Source: Thiodiazotropha sp040506195
GTDB taxonomy: Bacteria > Pseudomonadota > Gammaproteobacteria > Chromatiales > Chromatiaceae
DNA: 64,000 nt
Assembly: GCA_040506195.1 (NCBI GenBank)
Contig: JBEVXH010000008.1
Span: forward strand, 1-64,000
Direction of reading: 5' to 3'
The translations under genes were made by a program, and so were the position numbers. Below are positions 1 to 8,214 of this stretch, one piece after another. How positions within the stretch are numbered: the first letter of the stretch is position 1; every line of letters begins with the position of its first letter. The notes below the pieces were generated by a model that made no database searches, was not told where the DNA came from, and worked only from the letters and a program-made list of their open reading frames with translations.

Positions 1-60
1 ACGCCTCCTCATTCTGTGGCTGGATAGGTTCACTACCAGTGTGGCGCATTACGACGCCGT

Positions 61-88
61 AGTGATGAGAGGCGTCCATCTCATCACT
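61..88. repeat. Perfect 10-bp inverted repeat (hairpin) upstream of manC remnant
   Basis: AGTGATGAGA at 61-70 and its exact reverse complement TCTCATCACT at 79-88 flank an 8-nt loop. No T-run follows on either strand, so it is not an obvious terminator. It lies just upstream of the point where manC homology begins and could be a protein-binding site or the edge of a mobile or deletion scar. Function unknown. Confidence 0.5.
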
Positions 89-106
89 ACCAGATTCTGA
101 AACAGG

Positions 107-630
107 ATGAAGCGGGGATTCTGCAACAGCTATCTACGCAGCGAGAACCGGATGATCGCCGGCATTGGCCTTGATAATGTGATCGTCGTTGAAACCGCTG
201 ATGCGGTCCTGGTGGCGGATAAATATCATGTCCAGGATGAAAAAGGGATTGTGGAGGAGTTGAAGGCTTCGGGCAGATGCGAGTACATCAGTCATGTCAG
301 GGTCTACCGGCCGTGGGGAAACTACGAGACGGTGGATGAGTGCGATCGATTCAAGGTCAAACGCATTGTCGTCAATCCTGGCGCCAGTCTCTCACTGCAG
401 CAGCACCATCATCGGGCAGGGTCGTCAAGGGAACGGCGCAAATCACTAAAGGGGAGAAGGAGATCCTGCTGACAGAGGATCAGTCGGTTTATATCCCGTT
501 AGGCACCAAGCATCGACTGACCAATCCCGGTTTGATCCCGCTTGAGATCGTCGAGGTGCAGACCGGCAGTTATCTGGGCGAGGACGATATCGTCAGATTT
601 TCGGATGAGTATGGCAGGGACAACTGCTGA
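107..630 (+). pseudogene. manC: Decayed C-terminal part of mannose-1-phosphate guanylyltransferase / mannose-6-phosphate isomerase
   Basis: The reading frame encodes the tail of the guanylyltransferase half (SENRMIAGIGLDNVIVVET) and the start of the cupin-type isomerase half (YRPWGNYETVDE, then ASLSLQQHHHRA). At about 418-421 the frame breaks: where family members read HHHRAEHW(I/V)VVKG, about 10 bp are missing and homology resumes one frame over (VKGTAQITKGEKEILL to SYLGEDDIVRF), ending at 630. The N-terminal nucleotidyltransferase region (about 350 residues) is absent, and an in-frame TGA at 98-100 closes the frame just upstream. An intact ManC makes GDP-mannose for surface polysaccharide. 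This copy cannot encode either full activity. The decay is read directly from the sequence; the family assignment is confident. Confidence 0.88.
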
Positions 631-963
631 AGCAATGACTCATGGTCTGTGATCATTGCACATTTAGGATATTGCCTCATTATAAATTGCTTATATCCCG
701 GTCTGCCCATATACTGCGAAGACCGCTTTTCTGACTATAAAGCGGCCATTCACCTGTAAAAGGGAAGTGATAATCGGCTTGTTTATGACACTGCACGCTA
801 CCCGTTTGCGTTAGTCAGGGTGAGGTGTGTGGTAGTGTGTGAAATTAATCACATAATTACTTTATTGCCCCAATATTGATATTCGACCTTCAGCAAATCT
901 TAATATTTATTTAGTAGTTTCAATCCCGCCTAATGTACGTGAAAAGACTACCTGGAGGCGAAT
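631..963. other. Intergenic region, no gene recognised
   Basis: AT-rich non-coding stretch between the manC remnant and a small gene. No RNA gene, terminator with T-run or sustained reading frame with a ribosome-binding site was seen. The right end carries the ribosome-binding site for the 57-codon gene. Confidence 0.5.
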
Positions 964-1137
964 ATGAACTACGTGAAACTCTTCGCTATCTCGTCTGATG
1001 ATCGACGTGACTATTATGAAAAAAGGATCTCTGAGCACACGCCGCCAATCAACGAACACGACAGGGAAATGATTCGTATGTATCAGCGTTTTCTGGATGT
1101 GAACAAACTGGAGAATGTACTGATCAGCCATCACTAA
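964..1137 (+). CDS. Small hypothetical protein, 57 residues
   Basis: ATG at 964 lies six bases after a strong Shine-Dalgarno sequence (GGAGG, 954-958), which is the main support that this short frame is translated. The product is charged and hydrophilic (begins MNYVKLFAISSDDRRDYYEK, ends NVLISHH) with no signal peptide or membrane segment. I do not recognise the family. It stands alone, with non-coding DNA on both sides, so the context gives no function. A longer frame on the opposite strand over the same bases has no comparable start signal and is treated as a shadow. Confidence 0.5.
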   Translation: MNYVKLFAISSDDRRDYYEKRISEHTPPINEHDREMIRMYQRFLDVNKLENVLISHH

Positions 1138-1397
1138 CTTTATATAAGCATGATGGCATGATTGCCGAACGCCCTGTTACCGTGCTGATTTCGATGGATT
1201 GAATGGTAGGTTAGAGTCTGACCAAGCTGGCAAGTGTGATATTCGGAATTTGTGCGGCAGTTGGCGGAATATCCGATTGATGGGACACGGGTATTCCAGT
1301 CATTCCGCCTCATCATTTACGAAACTGCAAGGTGCTTGTTTATACAAACCGTACAAGAAAGTCCGGCATGGATCCTTGGATACCCTGGATTGATAGA

Positions 1398-1808
1398 TTA
1401 TTGAAGGGTATGTTGAGATCGTCCCGCCTGGACCATTGAAGCATGATGCTGGACCATCAGCCAGCCACCCTCGAATTTTTGATAGACATTGGTGGCCAAT
1501 ATCAATGCATATGCCTCATCGCCGGTTGAAATCTCCTCGGTCACAAGGTGTACCGCCAGGTCGTCCGAGAGTGCAGTTTTAACCACTTGGTATCTTATAT
1601 CTGGGCGCTGTGTGCCACTAAAGATATTCGACCAGCTGCGCACCACCTTTTCATGGCCGACAATTGCGCCGGCGCCGGGATGGATGCAGACCACGTCCCC
1701 ATCGGCCCACAGTGCCGCCATCAATTGCCGATCACAACGCATAAAGGCCTCGTAATAAATAATCTCAGCCTCATCCGGCGTTCTCAGTTCCAGTTTATTG
1801 TCTATCAT
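1398..1808 (-). CDS. SnoaL-like / NTF2-fold protein (DUF4440-type)
   Basis: A 136-residue cone-shaped alpha+beta protein of the nuclear transport factor 2-like superfamily. The pattern is typical: N-terminal helix pair (EAEIIYYEAFMRCDRQLMAALWA), then DGDVVCIHPGAGAIVGHEKV, and C-terminal strands ending LATNVYQKFEGGWLMVQHHAS. Family members act as small-molecule isomerases, hydrolases or ligand-binding proteins, so the substrate cannot be inferred. The start MIDNKLEL is chosen because AGGAA precedes it by seven bases; a longer form with 12 extra residues is possible but lacks a ribosome-binding site. It is a single-gene unit; downstream DNA shows no partner. Confidence 0.72.
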   Translation of the reverse strand: MIDNKLELRTPDEAEIIYYEAFMRCDRQLMAALWADGDVVCIHPGAGAIVGHEKVVRSWSNIFSGTQRPDIRYQVVKTALSDDLAVHLVTEEISTGDEAYALILATNVYQKFEGGWLMVQHHASMVQAGRSQHTLQ

Positions 1809-2194
1809 GTTCTTCCTGTATATGTGCTGTGTACATTCGAACAATCAAAGAGGTTTCGTTCGATAGAACTCATCACTTTCTGCAAACCGCGTGGGCAACC
1901 CGACAAGTGACTACTGGATAATTGCAAACAGGCTGCTGCCATTCTGAAATTGCTGACGGTTTAATCGAGCCACTGTCGGCGAGTCATCTGCATAGAGAGC
2001 TGTATGTCGATATATGTGGACGGTATTCAGGTTATGATCCGATTTGCCCTTACAGATAATCACACCCATTCTGTGAGTTCGAGTGTCTGATCCTAATAAT
2101 GCCGTAGACATTTGCTGAGGTGGCACTGAAACTACACTGTAATGTGTAACATTTGGGGCAGTCTCAAAGGACTGTGTAGCATAAAGTATAGAAA
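1809..2194. other. Intergenic region, no supported gene
   Basis: Between the SnoaL-like gene and the ssrA terminator. A 71-codon minus-strand frame at 1911-2126 lacks a ribosome-binding site and recognisable homology and was not accepted. A short imperfect palindrome (TACACTGTAATGTGTA) lies near 2133-2148. Confidence 0.4.
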
Positions 2195-2218
2195 CAAAAA
2201 AACCCGTAGTGCACGGGT
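2195..2218 (-). terminator. Intrinsic terminator of ssrA
   Basis: Read on the minus strand: ACCCGT, loop GCACT, ACGGGT, then TTTTTTT. It begins 36 bases after the CCA end of tmRNA, in the position and orientation expected for its terminator. Confidence 0.85.
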
Positions 2219-2253
2219 ATATGGACGTTATCGATTATATTTAGATAGTGATT

Positions 2254-2619
2254 TGGTGGAGGCGGGCGGATTTGAACCGCCGTCCGTGAGTCCTCTGCCC
2301 AGAGTTCTACATGCTTAGCCCTGTCTATTGTGTTTAACCGGTCACTACCCGATGGGCAGGGTATGTGACAAGCGATCCCGGTAAGGTTTTAACATCTCCG
2401 CCCCGGACGAGCTTCAATGCGATCCTATGAGATATGACGCCTGAAAAGCTGGACGCATAGGCACGGCTCCAGTCAGACGGCACCCTACTGGGTATTAAGC
2501 AGCGAGTGCGTAGTTGTCGTCGTTGGCAACTATAAGTTTGCAGTTGGATTTACGAGGTACTCTGCGCCTCGGCATGCACTATAGGTTTTGCAACCCCCGT
2601 CGAAGCCTACGTCGCCCCC
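2254..2619 (-). ncRNA. ssrA: Transfer-messenger RNA (tmRNA)
   Basis: About 366 nt. The 5' end GGGGGCGACGTAGGCTTCGAC and 3' end CGCCTCCACCA form the alanyl-tRNA-like acceptor stem (GGGGGCG with CGCCUCC, one G-U pair), followed by the T-arm GATTTGAACC reverse complement near 2268. The internal reading frame near 2500-2535 resumes at GCC and encodes the degradation tag ANDDNYALAA followed by TAA, one residue (D for E) from the E. coli tag. tmRNA with SmpB rescues ribosomes stalled on broken mRNAs and tags the nascent chain for proteolysis. It lies directly downstream of smpB on the same strand. Confidence 0.97.
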
Positions 2620-2638
2620 ATACGGTAAGTGAATAGAC

Positions 2639-2644
2639 ATTATA
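2639..2644 (-). promoter_or_regulatory. -10 hexamer of ssrA promoter
   Basis: Minus strand carries a perfect TATAAT 19 bases upstream of the mature tmRNA 5' end, leaving a short leader for RNase P processing. The -35 region is weak (no clear TTGACA at 16-18 bp). Confidence 0.6.
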
Positions 2645-2684
2645 AGTGAGTGGTTAGTTCCTTGTATACCTTGAAGACAGAACC

Positions 2685-3164
2685 CTAACCCTTCTTGAAC
2701 AGGCGCTCCTTTTCCCGTTTCCAGTCGCGATCTTTTTCCGTGGCGCGCTTATCGTGCATTTTCTTGCCCTTGGCGAGACCGATCTCCAGCTTCGCCAAGC
2801 CCTTTTTCCAATACATGGCTGTGGGTACCAGAGTGTAGCCTTTACGCTCGACCAGGCCGATAAGCTTGTTCAACTCACTGCGGTGGAGCAGCAGTTTCCT
2901 GGTGCGGGTCGGGTCCGGGTGGATATGGGTGGATGCAGTACTCAGTGGGACGATATGGGCGCCAAACAGGAAGGCCTCACCCTCTTTGATGGTGATATAG
3001 CTCTCCTTGATCTGTACCCGACCCTCGCGCAGGCTTTTTACCTCCCAACCCTGCAAGGCGATGCCCGCCTCATAGCGCTCTTCGATAAAAAAGTCATGGT
3101 TGGCTTTTTTGTTCAGCGCGATTGTGGCGCCACCGGAATTTTTCTTTTTCGCTTTTTTAGCCAT
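2685..3164 (-). CDS. smpB: SsrA-binding protein SmpB
   Basis: 159 residues, the usual family length. It binds the tRNA-like domain of tmRNA and delivers it to stalled ribosomes. Family hallmarks: basic N-terminus (AKKAKKKNSGG), NKKANHDFFIEERYEAGIALQGWEVKSLREG core, the HIVPLS and PTRTRKLLLHR segments, and a basic C-terminal tail (KKMHDKRATEKDRDWKREKERL) that forms the helix in the mRNA channel. The partner RNA gene ssrA lies 65 bases downstream on the same strand. No strong Shine-Dalgarno sequence precedes the ATG, but the N-terminus aligns with the family. Confidence 0.97.
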   Translation of the reverse strand: MAKKAKKKNSGGATIALNKKANHDFFIEERYEAGIALQGWEVKSLREGRVQIKESYITIKEGEAFLFGAHIVPLSTASTHIHPDPTRTRKLLLHRSELNKLIGLVERKGYTLVPTAMYWKKGLAKLEIGLAKGKKMHDKRATEKDRDWKREKERLFKKG

Positions 3165-3302
3165 GCGGTCATTTTAATCGTGACGGGAGGTTCTCACCAG
3201 AGGCGGCTTGTTAAACGGTGGTATTTTACGGAAAATAGTGCACTTTCATGCGTATAGCATGGTGTTGATTGTGCGTTATATGCAATAGACAAGGCGGGTT
3301 TC

Positions 3303-4703
3303 ATGGCTGAAAGACAATCGATCCACGGTCAATGGTCCTCGAGACTGATCTTTATTCTTGCTGCAACCGGTTCGGCCGTTGGGCTGGGTAATGTCTGGAA
3401 GTTCCCATATATAACAGGTGAAAACGGCGGTGGCGCATTTGTCATCATCTACCTGCTCTGTATCGCTGTGGTGGGCATTCCGATAATGATGGCGGAAGTC
3501 ATGCTGGGTCGACGGGGCAGGCAGAGCCCGATCAATACCATGACCACCCTCAGTGCGGAGGAGGGCGCCAGCAGGGAGTGGTCTCTGGTCGGATGGAGCG
3601 GCGTGCTGGCCGGTTTTTTGATCCTCTCTTACTACAGCGTGATAGCCGGATGGGCGCTCGCCTATGTCGTCAGGGCGGCCTCCGGGGGATTCGACGGGGT
3701 GGATGCAGGTGGTGTTCAGAGCCTGTTCAACGGTTTGGTGGGGGATCCCGAGCGCCTCATGGCCTGGCACACGCTGTTTATGCTGATGACCATGTTCGTC
3801 GTGGCCAAAGGGGTCAAGGCGGGCCTGGAAAAGGCCGTGACCTATCTGATGCCCGCACTCTTTATCCTGCTGGTAGTGTTGGTCGGTTATGCCATGAATA
3901 CCGGCTTTTTCACCCAAGGCCTCGATTTTCTTTTCACCCCCGATTTCTATAAATTGCTGCACAGCTGTCAGGTTGTGGATGGTGTGGAGCAGTGTGAGGT
4001 GAGCGGCAGTCCCATATTGGTCGCCATGGGACATGCCTTTTTCACCCTCAGTCTGGGTATGGGGGCCATCATGGTTTATGGCTCATATATGCCGAAAAAG
4101 GCCTCGATTGCCGGTTCGGCCATCTTGATTGGCCTGCTCGACACCCTGGTGGCATTGGTGGCCGGAATGGCCATATTCCCAATCGTATTTGCCAACGGTC
4201 TGGAACCGGGGGCCGGCCCGGGCTTGATCTTCCAGACCCTGCCTATCGCATTTGGCGCCATGCCCGGTGGGCAGTTTTTTGGCACGCTCTTCTTTGTGTT
4301 GCTTGTGTTTGCGGCCTGGAGTTCGGCGATCTCGCTGATTGAGCCTGCCGTCGCCTGGCTGGTGGAGAACCGCAATATGACCCGGATCAGGGCAGCTGTA
4401 TGGCTAGGCTTGGTGACATGGGTTCTGGGCCTTGGAACGGTATTCTCATTCAATATCTGGTCAAATGTTAAATTTTTCGATAAGACCTTCTTCGACCTGC
4501 TTGACTACCTGACGGCCAACATCATGCTGCCTCTGGGAGGTTTGCTGATAGCGATATTCAGCGGTTGGCTGATGAAAAAGGAATCCAGCCGTGATGAGTT
4601 CGCCATGCGGCCTGCCGGTTACAGAGTCTGGTGGACGCTTATTCGATACATTTCACCCCTGGCGGTGATCGTGGTCTTTCTCAACGCCATAGGAATACTC
4701 TGA
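3303..4703 (+). CDS. Sodium-dependent transporter, NSS/SNF family
   Basis: 466 residues with about eleven hydrophobic membrane segments. The N-terminal signature GSAVGLGNVWKFP (residues 23-35) followed by ITGENGGGAF is the conserved TM1 substrate and sodium site of neurotransmitter:sodium symporters (LeuT fold). Bacterial members of this length take up amino acids or related amines by sodium symport at the inner membrane; the substrate is not predictable. ATG at 3303 follows AAGG by eight bases. The downstream gene ratA starts two bases after the stop, suggesting readthrough transcription, although the functions are unrelated. Confidence 0.92.
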   Translation: MAERQSIHGQWSSRLIFILAATGSAVGLGNVWKFPYITGENGGGAFVIIYLLCIAVVGIPIMMAEVMLGRRGRQSPINTMTTLSAEEGASREWSLVGWSGVLAGFLILSYYSVIAGWALAYVVRAASGGFDGVDAGGVQSLFNGLVGDPERLMAWHTLFMLMTMFVVAKGVKAGLEKAVTYLMPALFILLVVLVGYAMNTGFFTQGLDFLFTPDFYKLLHSCQVVDGVEQCEVSGSPILVAMGHAFFTLSLGMGAIMVYGSYMPKKASIAGSAILIGLLDTLVALVAGMAIFPIVFANGLEPGAGPGLIFQTLPIAFGAMPGGQFFGTLFFVLLVFAAWSSAISLIEPAVAWLVENRNMTRIRAAVWLGLVTWVLGLGTVFSFNIWSNVKFFDKTFFDLLDYLTANIMLPLGGLLIAIFSGWLMKKESSRDEFAMRPAGYRVWWTLIRYISPLAVIVVFLNAIGIL

Positions 4704-4705
4704 AG

Positions 4706-5149
4706 GTGCCGGTTGTCAGAAAGAGCGCGTTGGTGCTTCACTCCGCACAACAGATGTATGACTTGGTCTGTGACTTCGAGGCATACCCGGATTTCCTTCC
4801 CTGGTGCAGCGACAGCCGGTTGATCTCCCGCTCGGCGGAAAAGCTGTGTGGTGAGCTCGAGGTTTCGCGGGTTGGCATTCGACAGCGTTTTGCCACCTGT
4901 AATTATCTGGTGGAAAACGAAAAGATGGATATTGAGTTATTGGAAGGTCCGTTTCGCAAGCTGCATGGCGGTTGGCAGTTTACCGAGCTCCAGCCCGGGG
5001 CCTGTAAAGTGGAGCTGTTGCTGGAATTTGAGTTTGCCGGAAAAATGATCGATGCCGCATTCGGCCGTGTTTTCAGTCAGGTTGCCAATTCCCTGGTAGA
5101 CGCTTTCTGTAAACGCGCCGATGAGGTCTACGGAAACGGTGTGAAATGA
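4706..5149 (+). CDS. ratA: Type II toxin-antitoxin RatA-like / START-domain ubiquinone-binding protein
   Basis: 147 residues, SRPBCC/START-like fold (polyketide cyclase family). The N-terminus VVRKSALVLHSAQQMYDLVCDFEAYPDFLPWC matches RatA/Coq10-type proteins, and the fold continues to the C-terminal helix ending FCKRADEVYG. E. coli RatA was described as an inhibitor of 70S ribosome association; Coq10 homologues bind ubiquinone. The GTG start at 4706 is chosen because it matches the family N-terminus and AGGA lies 11 bases upstream; a longer ATG form would run into the transporter gene. It overlaps rnfH by four bases (ATGA). Confidence 0.88.
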   Translation: MPVVRKSALVLHSAQQMYDLVCDFEAYPDFLPWCSDSRLISRSAEKLCGELEVSRVGIRQRFATCNYLVENEKMDIELLEGPFRKLHGGWQFTELQPGACKVELLLEFEFAGKMIDAAFGRVFSQVANSLVDAFCKRADEVYGNGVK

Positions 5150-5448
5150 TATTTGAAGTTGCATTCGGCAGGCTTGAAGAGCAGGCGATATTATCGATCG
5201 AATCGGCAGAGCCATTAACGGCTGAGCAGGCAATTGAAGCCTCCGGAATCCTGCAGATGTTTCCAGAGATCGATCTCAAGGCAAACAAGATTGGGATCTT
5301 CGGCAAGGCAGCAAAACTCGATACGGTTCTGAGTGAAGGTGATCGGGTGGAGATCTACCGTCCACTGATCGCCGACCCGAAGGAAGCCCGCAAGAAACGC
5401 GCGGCGGAAGGCAAGGTGATGCGCAAAGGTGGTGGGGAGAAAAAGTAG
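5146..5448 (+). CDS. rnfH: RnfH family protein (RatB)
   Basis: 100 residues with a ubiquitin-like beta-grasp core: VEIYRPLIADPKEARKKRA near the C-terminus is the family signature. It is translationally coupled to ratA through the ATGA overlap, the standard gammaproteobacterial arrangement. Its molecular role is not established; the name comes from linkage to rnf genes in other bacteria. The basic tail (KKRAAEGKVMRKGGGEKK) is typical. Confidence 0.9.
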   Translation: MIFEVAFGRLEEQAILSIESAEPLTAEQAIEASGILQMFPEIDLKANKIGIFGKAAKLDTVLSEGDRVEIYRPLIADPKEARKKRAAEGKVMRKGGGEKK

Positions 5449-5471
5449 AGCCTCGGAAAAGTGACTGGCTG

Positions 5472-5492
5472 TTGGTGAGCACCAATCACCAA
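5472..5492. repeat. Short hairpin downstream of rnfH
   Basis: TTGGTGA, seven-base loop, TCACCAA: a perfect 7-bp stem 24 bases after the rnfH stop. No T-run follows, so at most a weak or Rho-assisted terminator between the convergent ratA-rnfH and bamE units. Confidence 0.35.
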
Positions 5493-5566
5493 TGATAGCC
5501 GTATACCGGCATTCATGTTTTTTCGAGCCCGAGCCCTATCGGATTTAGCGATCGCCAGGGTCTGAT

Positions 5567-6016
5567 CTACTCATCTTTGCCGAAACCCAGCGAGTACCAG
5601 AGTCTTTCCAATATACCCAGATCACCGTCATAATCGGGTACATTGACAAGCAGCTCTTTTTTCTCCAGATTGGAATCGCTGTCACTGGCGGGCTCGATAT
5701 CTCCACCGAAACGAGACAGTCGGTCACCCTCGAAGTAGAGGCTGTAATGCTTGATCTCCATCGGTTCGTTACGTCGCTTGACGGTGAACAGATAGTCCCA
5801 GCGCTGTTGATGGAAGACATCGATCAACATCGGTGTGCCGAGGGCGTATCGCACCTGGCGTTTACTCATTCCGGGTTCCAGTAAGGCAACCATCTCAGGC
5901 GTGACGATGTTCCCTTGCTCGATGTCCGGCGAGTGGACCAGGGAGAAGTCCTCCCAGGAGCTGCAGCCTGTGAACATGGGCAGGAGTGAGAAAATGATGA
6001 TGAGAATCTTTTTCAT
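5567..6016 (-). CDS. bamE: Outer membrane assembly lipoprotein BamE (SmpA/OmlA)
   Basis: 149 residues. Lipoprotein signal peptide with lipobox FTGC, predicted lipidated Cys18. The BamE core follows: IVTPEMVALLEPGMSKRQVRYALGTPMLIDVFHQQRWDYLFTV, then YSLYFEGDRLSRFGGD. BamE stabilises the BamABCDE complex that inserts outer membrane beta-barrels. The C-terminal extension after the fold (ELLVNVPDYDGDLGILERLW) is longer than in E. coli (113 residues) and acidic. It is divergent from fur with an 84-bp shared upstream region, a common gammaproteobacterial arrangement. Confidence 0.93.
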   Translation of the reverse strand: MKKILIIIFSLLPMFTGCSSWEDFSLVHSPDIEQGNIVTPEMVALLEPGMSKRQVRYALGTPMLIDVFHQQRWDYLFTVKRRNEPMEIKHYSLYFEGDRLSRFGGDIEPASDSDSNLEKKELLVNVPDYDGDLGILERLWYSLGFGKDE

Positions 6017-6100
6017 TACAAGTACAATCCGAAAGCAGCCACAATATTAACGCATTCACAGCGAATCAGCAGCCCTGTTTTTTTAGGCTGGAGAACTTGG

Positions 6101-6520
6101 ATGGATAACCAGGATATACGAAAAGCCGGTCTCAAAGTCACACTCCCCAGGATCAAGATCCTGGAGCTGCTTGAAAACTGCGATCAACGCCATGTCAGTG
6201 CTGAAGATGTCTATAAGCTACTCCTGGACAATGGAGAGGAGATCGGCCTGGCTACTGTCTATAGGGTTTTGACCCAATTCGAGAGCGCAGGCTTGGTCAC
6301 ACGTCACAATTTCGAGGGCGGCCATGCGGTGTTCGAGCTCGAGCGGGGCGGCCATCATGATCACATGGTCTGTGTGGTCTGTGGCAAAGTCGAGGAGTTT
6401 ATCGACCCCACCATCGAGAAGAGACAGCACGAAATCGCCAAAAAACACGGCTTCGAGATGGTGGATCACTCGCTGATCATCTATGGGCACTGCGGCAATC
6501 CCAAATGTAATGTGGGTTGA
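6101..6520 (+). CDS. fur: Ferric uptake regulator Fur
   Basis: 139 residues. N-terminal winged helix (LKVTLPRIKILELL, recognition region GLATVYRVLTQFESAGLV) and C-terminal metal-binding dimerisation domain with HHDH at 85-88, CxxC at 91/94 and a second zinc pair near Cys131/Cys136. It represses iron uptake and other genes when loaded with Fe(II). ATG follows GGAG by seven bases. It is divergent from bamE and convergent with recN, leaving only 17 bp between stop codons. No convincing Fur box was identified upstream by eye. Confidence 0.97.
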   Translation: MDNQDIRKAGLKVTLPRIKILELLENCDQRHVSAEDVYKLLLDNGEEIGLATVYRVLTQFESAGLVTRHNFEGGHAVFELERGGHHDHMVCVVCGKVEEFIDPTIEKRQHEIAKKHGFEMVDHSLIIYGHCGNPKCNVG

Positions 6521-6537
6521 GTGCTGACCGGCTTCAG

Positions 6538-8214
6538 TTAGTTTGGGCCGGATGCCATGTTTATCATCTCCTGGGCATGTGCCAGGGTCTGTTCCGTGAT
6601 CTGAACACCGCCAAGCATCCGTGCGATCTCCTGAATCCGCTCCTCCTCCTGGAGTTTGGCAATCGCTGTCCAGGTGGTCTTTCTTTGGGTCGTCTTCAGC
6701 ACCTGGAAATGATGCATGGCCTGGGCGGCAACCTGTGGCAGATGGGTAACGCAGAGAATTTGCCGATTGTCGGCAAGGGCGCGCAACATCTGACCGACGA
6801 TTTCGGCCACACCACCACCGATACCCACATCCACCTCATCAAACACCAGGGTGGGGGTTGAGCCGCAGCGGATGGTGGCAACCTGAATGGCGAGACTGAT
6901 CCGGGAAAGTTCGCCGCCTGATGCGACTTTGCTCAACGGCTGAAGAGGCATGCCCGGATTGGCGGATACCATAAACTCCACCTGTTCGAATCCGTCGGCG
7001 GTGGCCTGGTCTTGCTGCAGTTCACGCAGAGAGACCTTAAACTTACCCCCGGGCATCCCCAGTTTTTGCATCGCCTGGGTGATCTCGCCGCTGAGGCGTT
7101 GCGCCACATCTCTGCGTTTTGTGCTGAGTTTTCTCCCCAGTTCCAGATAGGCGGCGCGTTGTTGATCCACAATCCGCGTAAGTTCCGCCAATTCAACCTC
7201 ACTGTTTTCCAGTGATTTCAGGTCCTCCTCGATATCGGATAGTTTGTCTGTCAACTGCTGCGGCTTGACGCGATATTTACGCGCCATGTCGTGAATCGCG
7301 CTCAATCGTTCCTCCAGCTGCTGCAGGCCTGCGGAATCGAGCTCCATATCATTCAGATAATTTCGCAGAGACGCCAGGGTTTCATCCACCTGGATCAAAG
7401 CACTGTCAAGCAACTGTTGTGGTTCGCTGAGGGTCTCGTCGAGCTGCGCCGCTTGGGAGAGACGCTCCACATAGCTGGAGAGTCTGCTGCGCATGGCCTG
7501 CTGCTCATCATCCAATCCATTGACGATCGCCCTGCAGGTATCACCCAATTGCTCCTGATGGCTCAGTCGCCTGTGCTCATGCTCCAGGTTGAGCCATTCG
7601 TCGCGTGAGAGATTGAGACTGTTCAATTCATTGGCCTGATAATTCAGCAGATCCAGGCGGGAAGCCCGCTCCTCTGCCGCGTGGGTCAAGTTCTCTAACT
7701 TGTTCAATTCCGATTGATAGCGCCGATACTGCTGCGCGAGCTGTTGCGCCGGTTCGAGGAGCCCACCATAGGCATCCAGCAATCTGCGCTGATGGCTGTT
7801 CTTGAGCAGGGACTGGTGGGCGTGCTGTCCGTGAATCTCCACTAAATGGGAGCCCAGTTCCTGTAACTGTTGCAGGGGAACATTGCGGCCGTTGATGTAG
7901 GCTTTGGAGCGACCCTGCCGATTGAGGCTACGGCGCAGGATACACTCATCCGCCTCGTCAAGCTCCTGATGCTTCAGCCATTCGGATGCCTCCGGAAGAT
8001 TTTTCAAGTCAAAGACGGCGGTAACTTCAGTGCGGTCGCTGTCGGTTCTGATCAGGCTGTTGTCGGCACGCTCGCCAAGCGCCAGCCCCAATGCATCGAT
8101 TAAAATGGACTTCCCGGCCCCCGTCTCGCCGGTAAGCGCGGTCAAGCCATCCAGCAGTTCGAGCTCCATACTGGATACTATCGCCAGATTGCGTACCTGT
8201 ATCTCAATCAGCAT
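6538..8214 (-). CDS. recN: DNA repair ATPase RecN
   Basis: 558 residues, SMC-like protein of double-strand-break repair. Walker A GETGAGKS at 29-36, long coiled-coil arms in the middle, and the C-terminal head with the ABC signature (KVASGGELSRISLAIQ) and Walker B (TLVFDEVDVGIGG). RecN holds broken DNA ends and sister chromatids together during recombination. Its start overlaps the end of nadK by seven bases, so the two genes are cotranscribed, a widely conserved nadK-recN pair. Confidence 0.97.
   Translation of the reverse strand: MLIEIQVRNLAIVSSMELELLDGLTALTGETGAGKSILIDALGLALGERADNSLIRTDSDRTEVTAVFDLKNLPEASEWLKHQELDEADECILRRSLNRQGRSKAYINGRNVPLQQLQELGSHLVEIHGQHAHQSLLKNSHQRRLLDAYGGLLEPAQQLAQQYRRYQSELNKLENLTHAAEERASRLDLLNYQANELNSLNLSRDEWLNLEHEHRRLSHQEQLGDTCRAIVNGLDDEQQAMRSRLSSYVERLSQAAQLDETLSEPQQLLDSALIQVDETLASLRNYLNDMELDSAGLQQLEERLSAIHDMARKYRVKPQQLTDKLSDIEEDLKSLENSEVELAELTRIVDQQRAAYLELGRKLSTKRRDVAQRLSGEITQAMQKLGMPGGKFKVSLRELQQDQATADGFEQVEFMVSANPGMPLQPLSKVASGGELSRISLAIQVATIRCGSTPTLVFDEVDVGIGGGVAEIVGQMLRALADNRQILCVTHLPQVAAQAMHHFQVLKTTQRKTTWTAIAKLQEEERIQEIARMLGGVQITEQTLAHAQEMINMASGPN

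Noticed and set aside
1911..2126. 71-codon minus-strand frame between the SnoaL-like gene and ssrA
   Set aside because: No ribosome-binding site, no recognisable homology, adjacent to a terminator rather than a promoter.
3276..4034. 252-codon frame antisense to the sodium symporter
   Set aside because: Shadow of the transporter gene; low-complexity His/Gln-rich composition.
4706..5448. ratA-rnfH (RatA/RatB) as a functional toxin-antitoxin module
   Set aside because: Conserved housekeeping pair in gammaproteobacteria; the START-domain protein is more likely linked to ubiquinone, and evidence for toxin-antitoxin function is weak.
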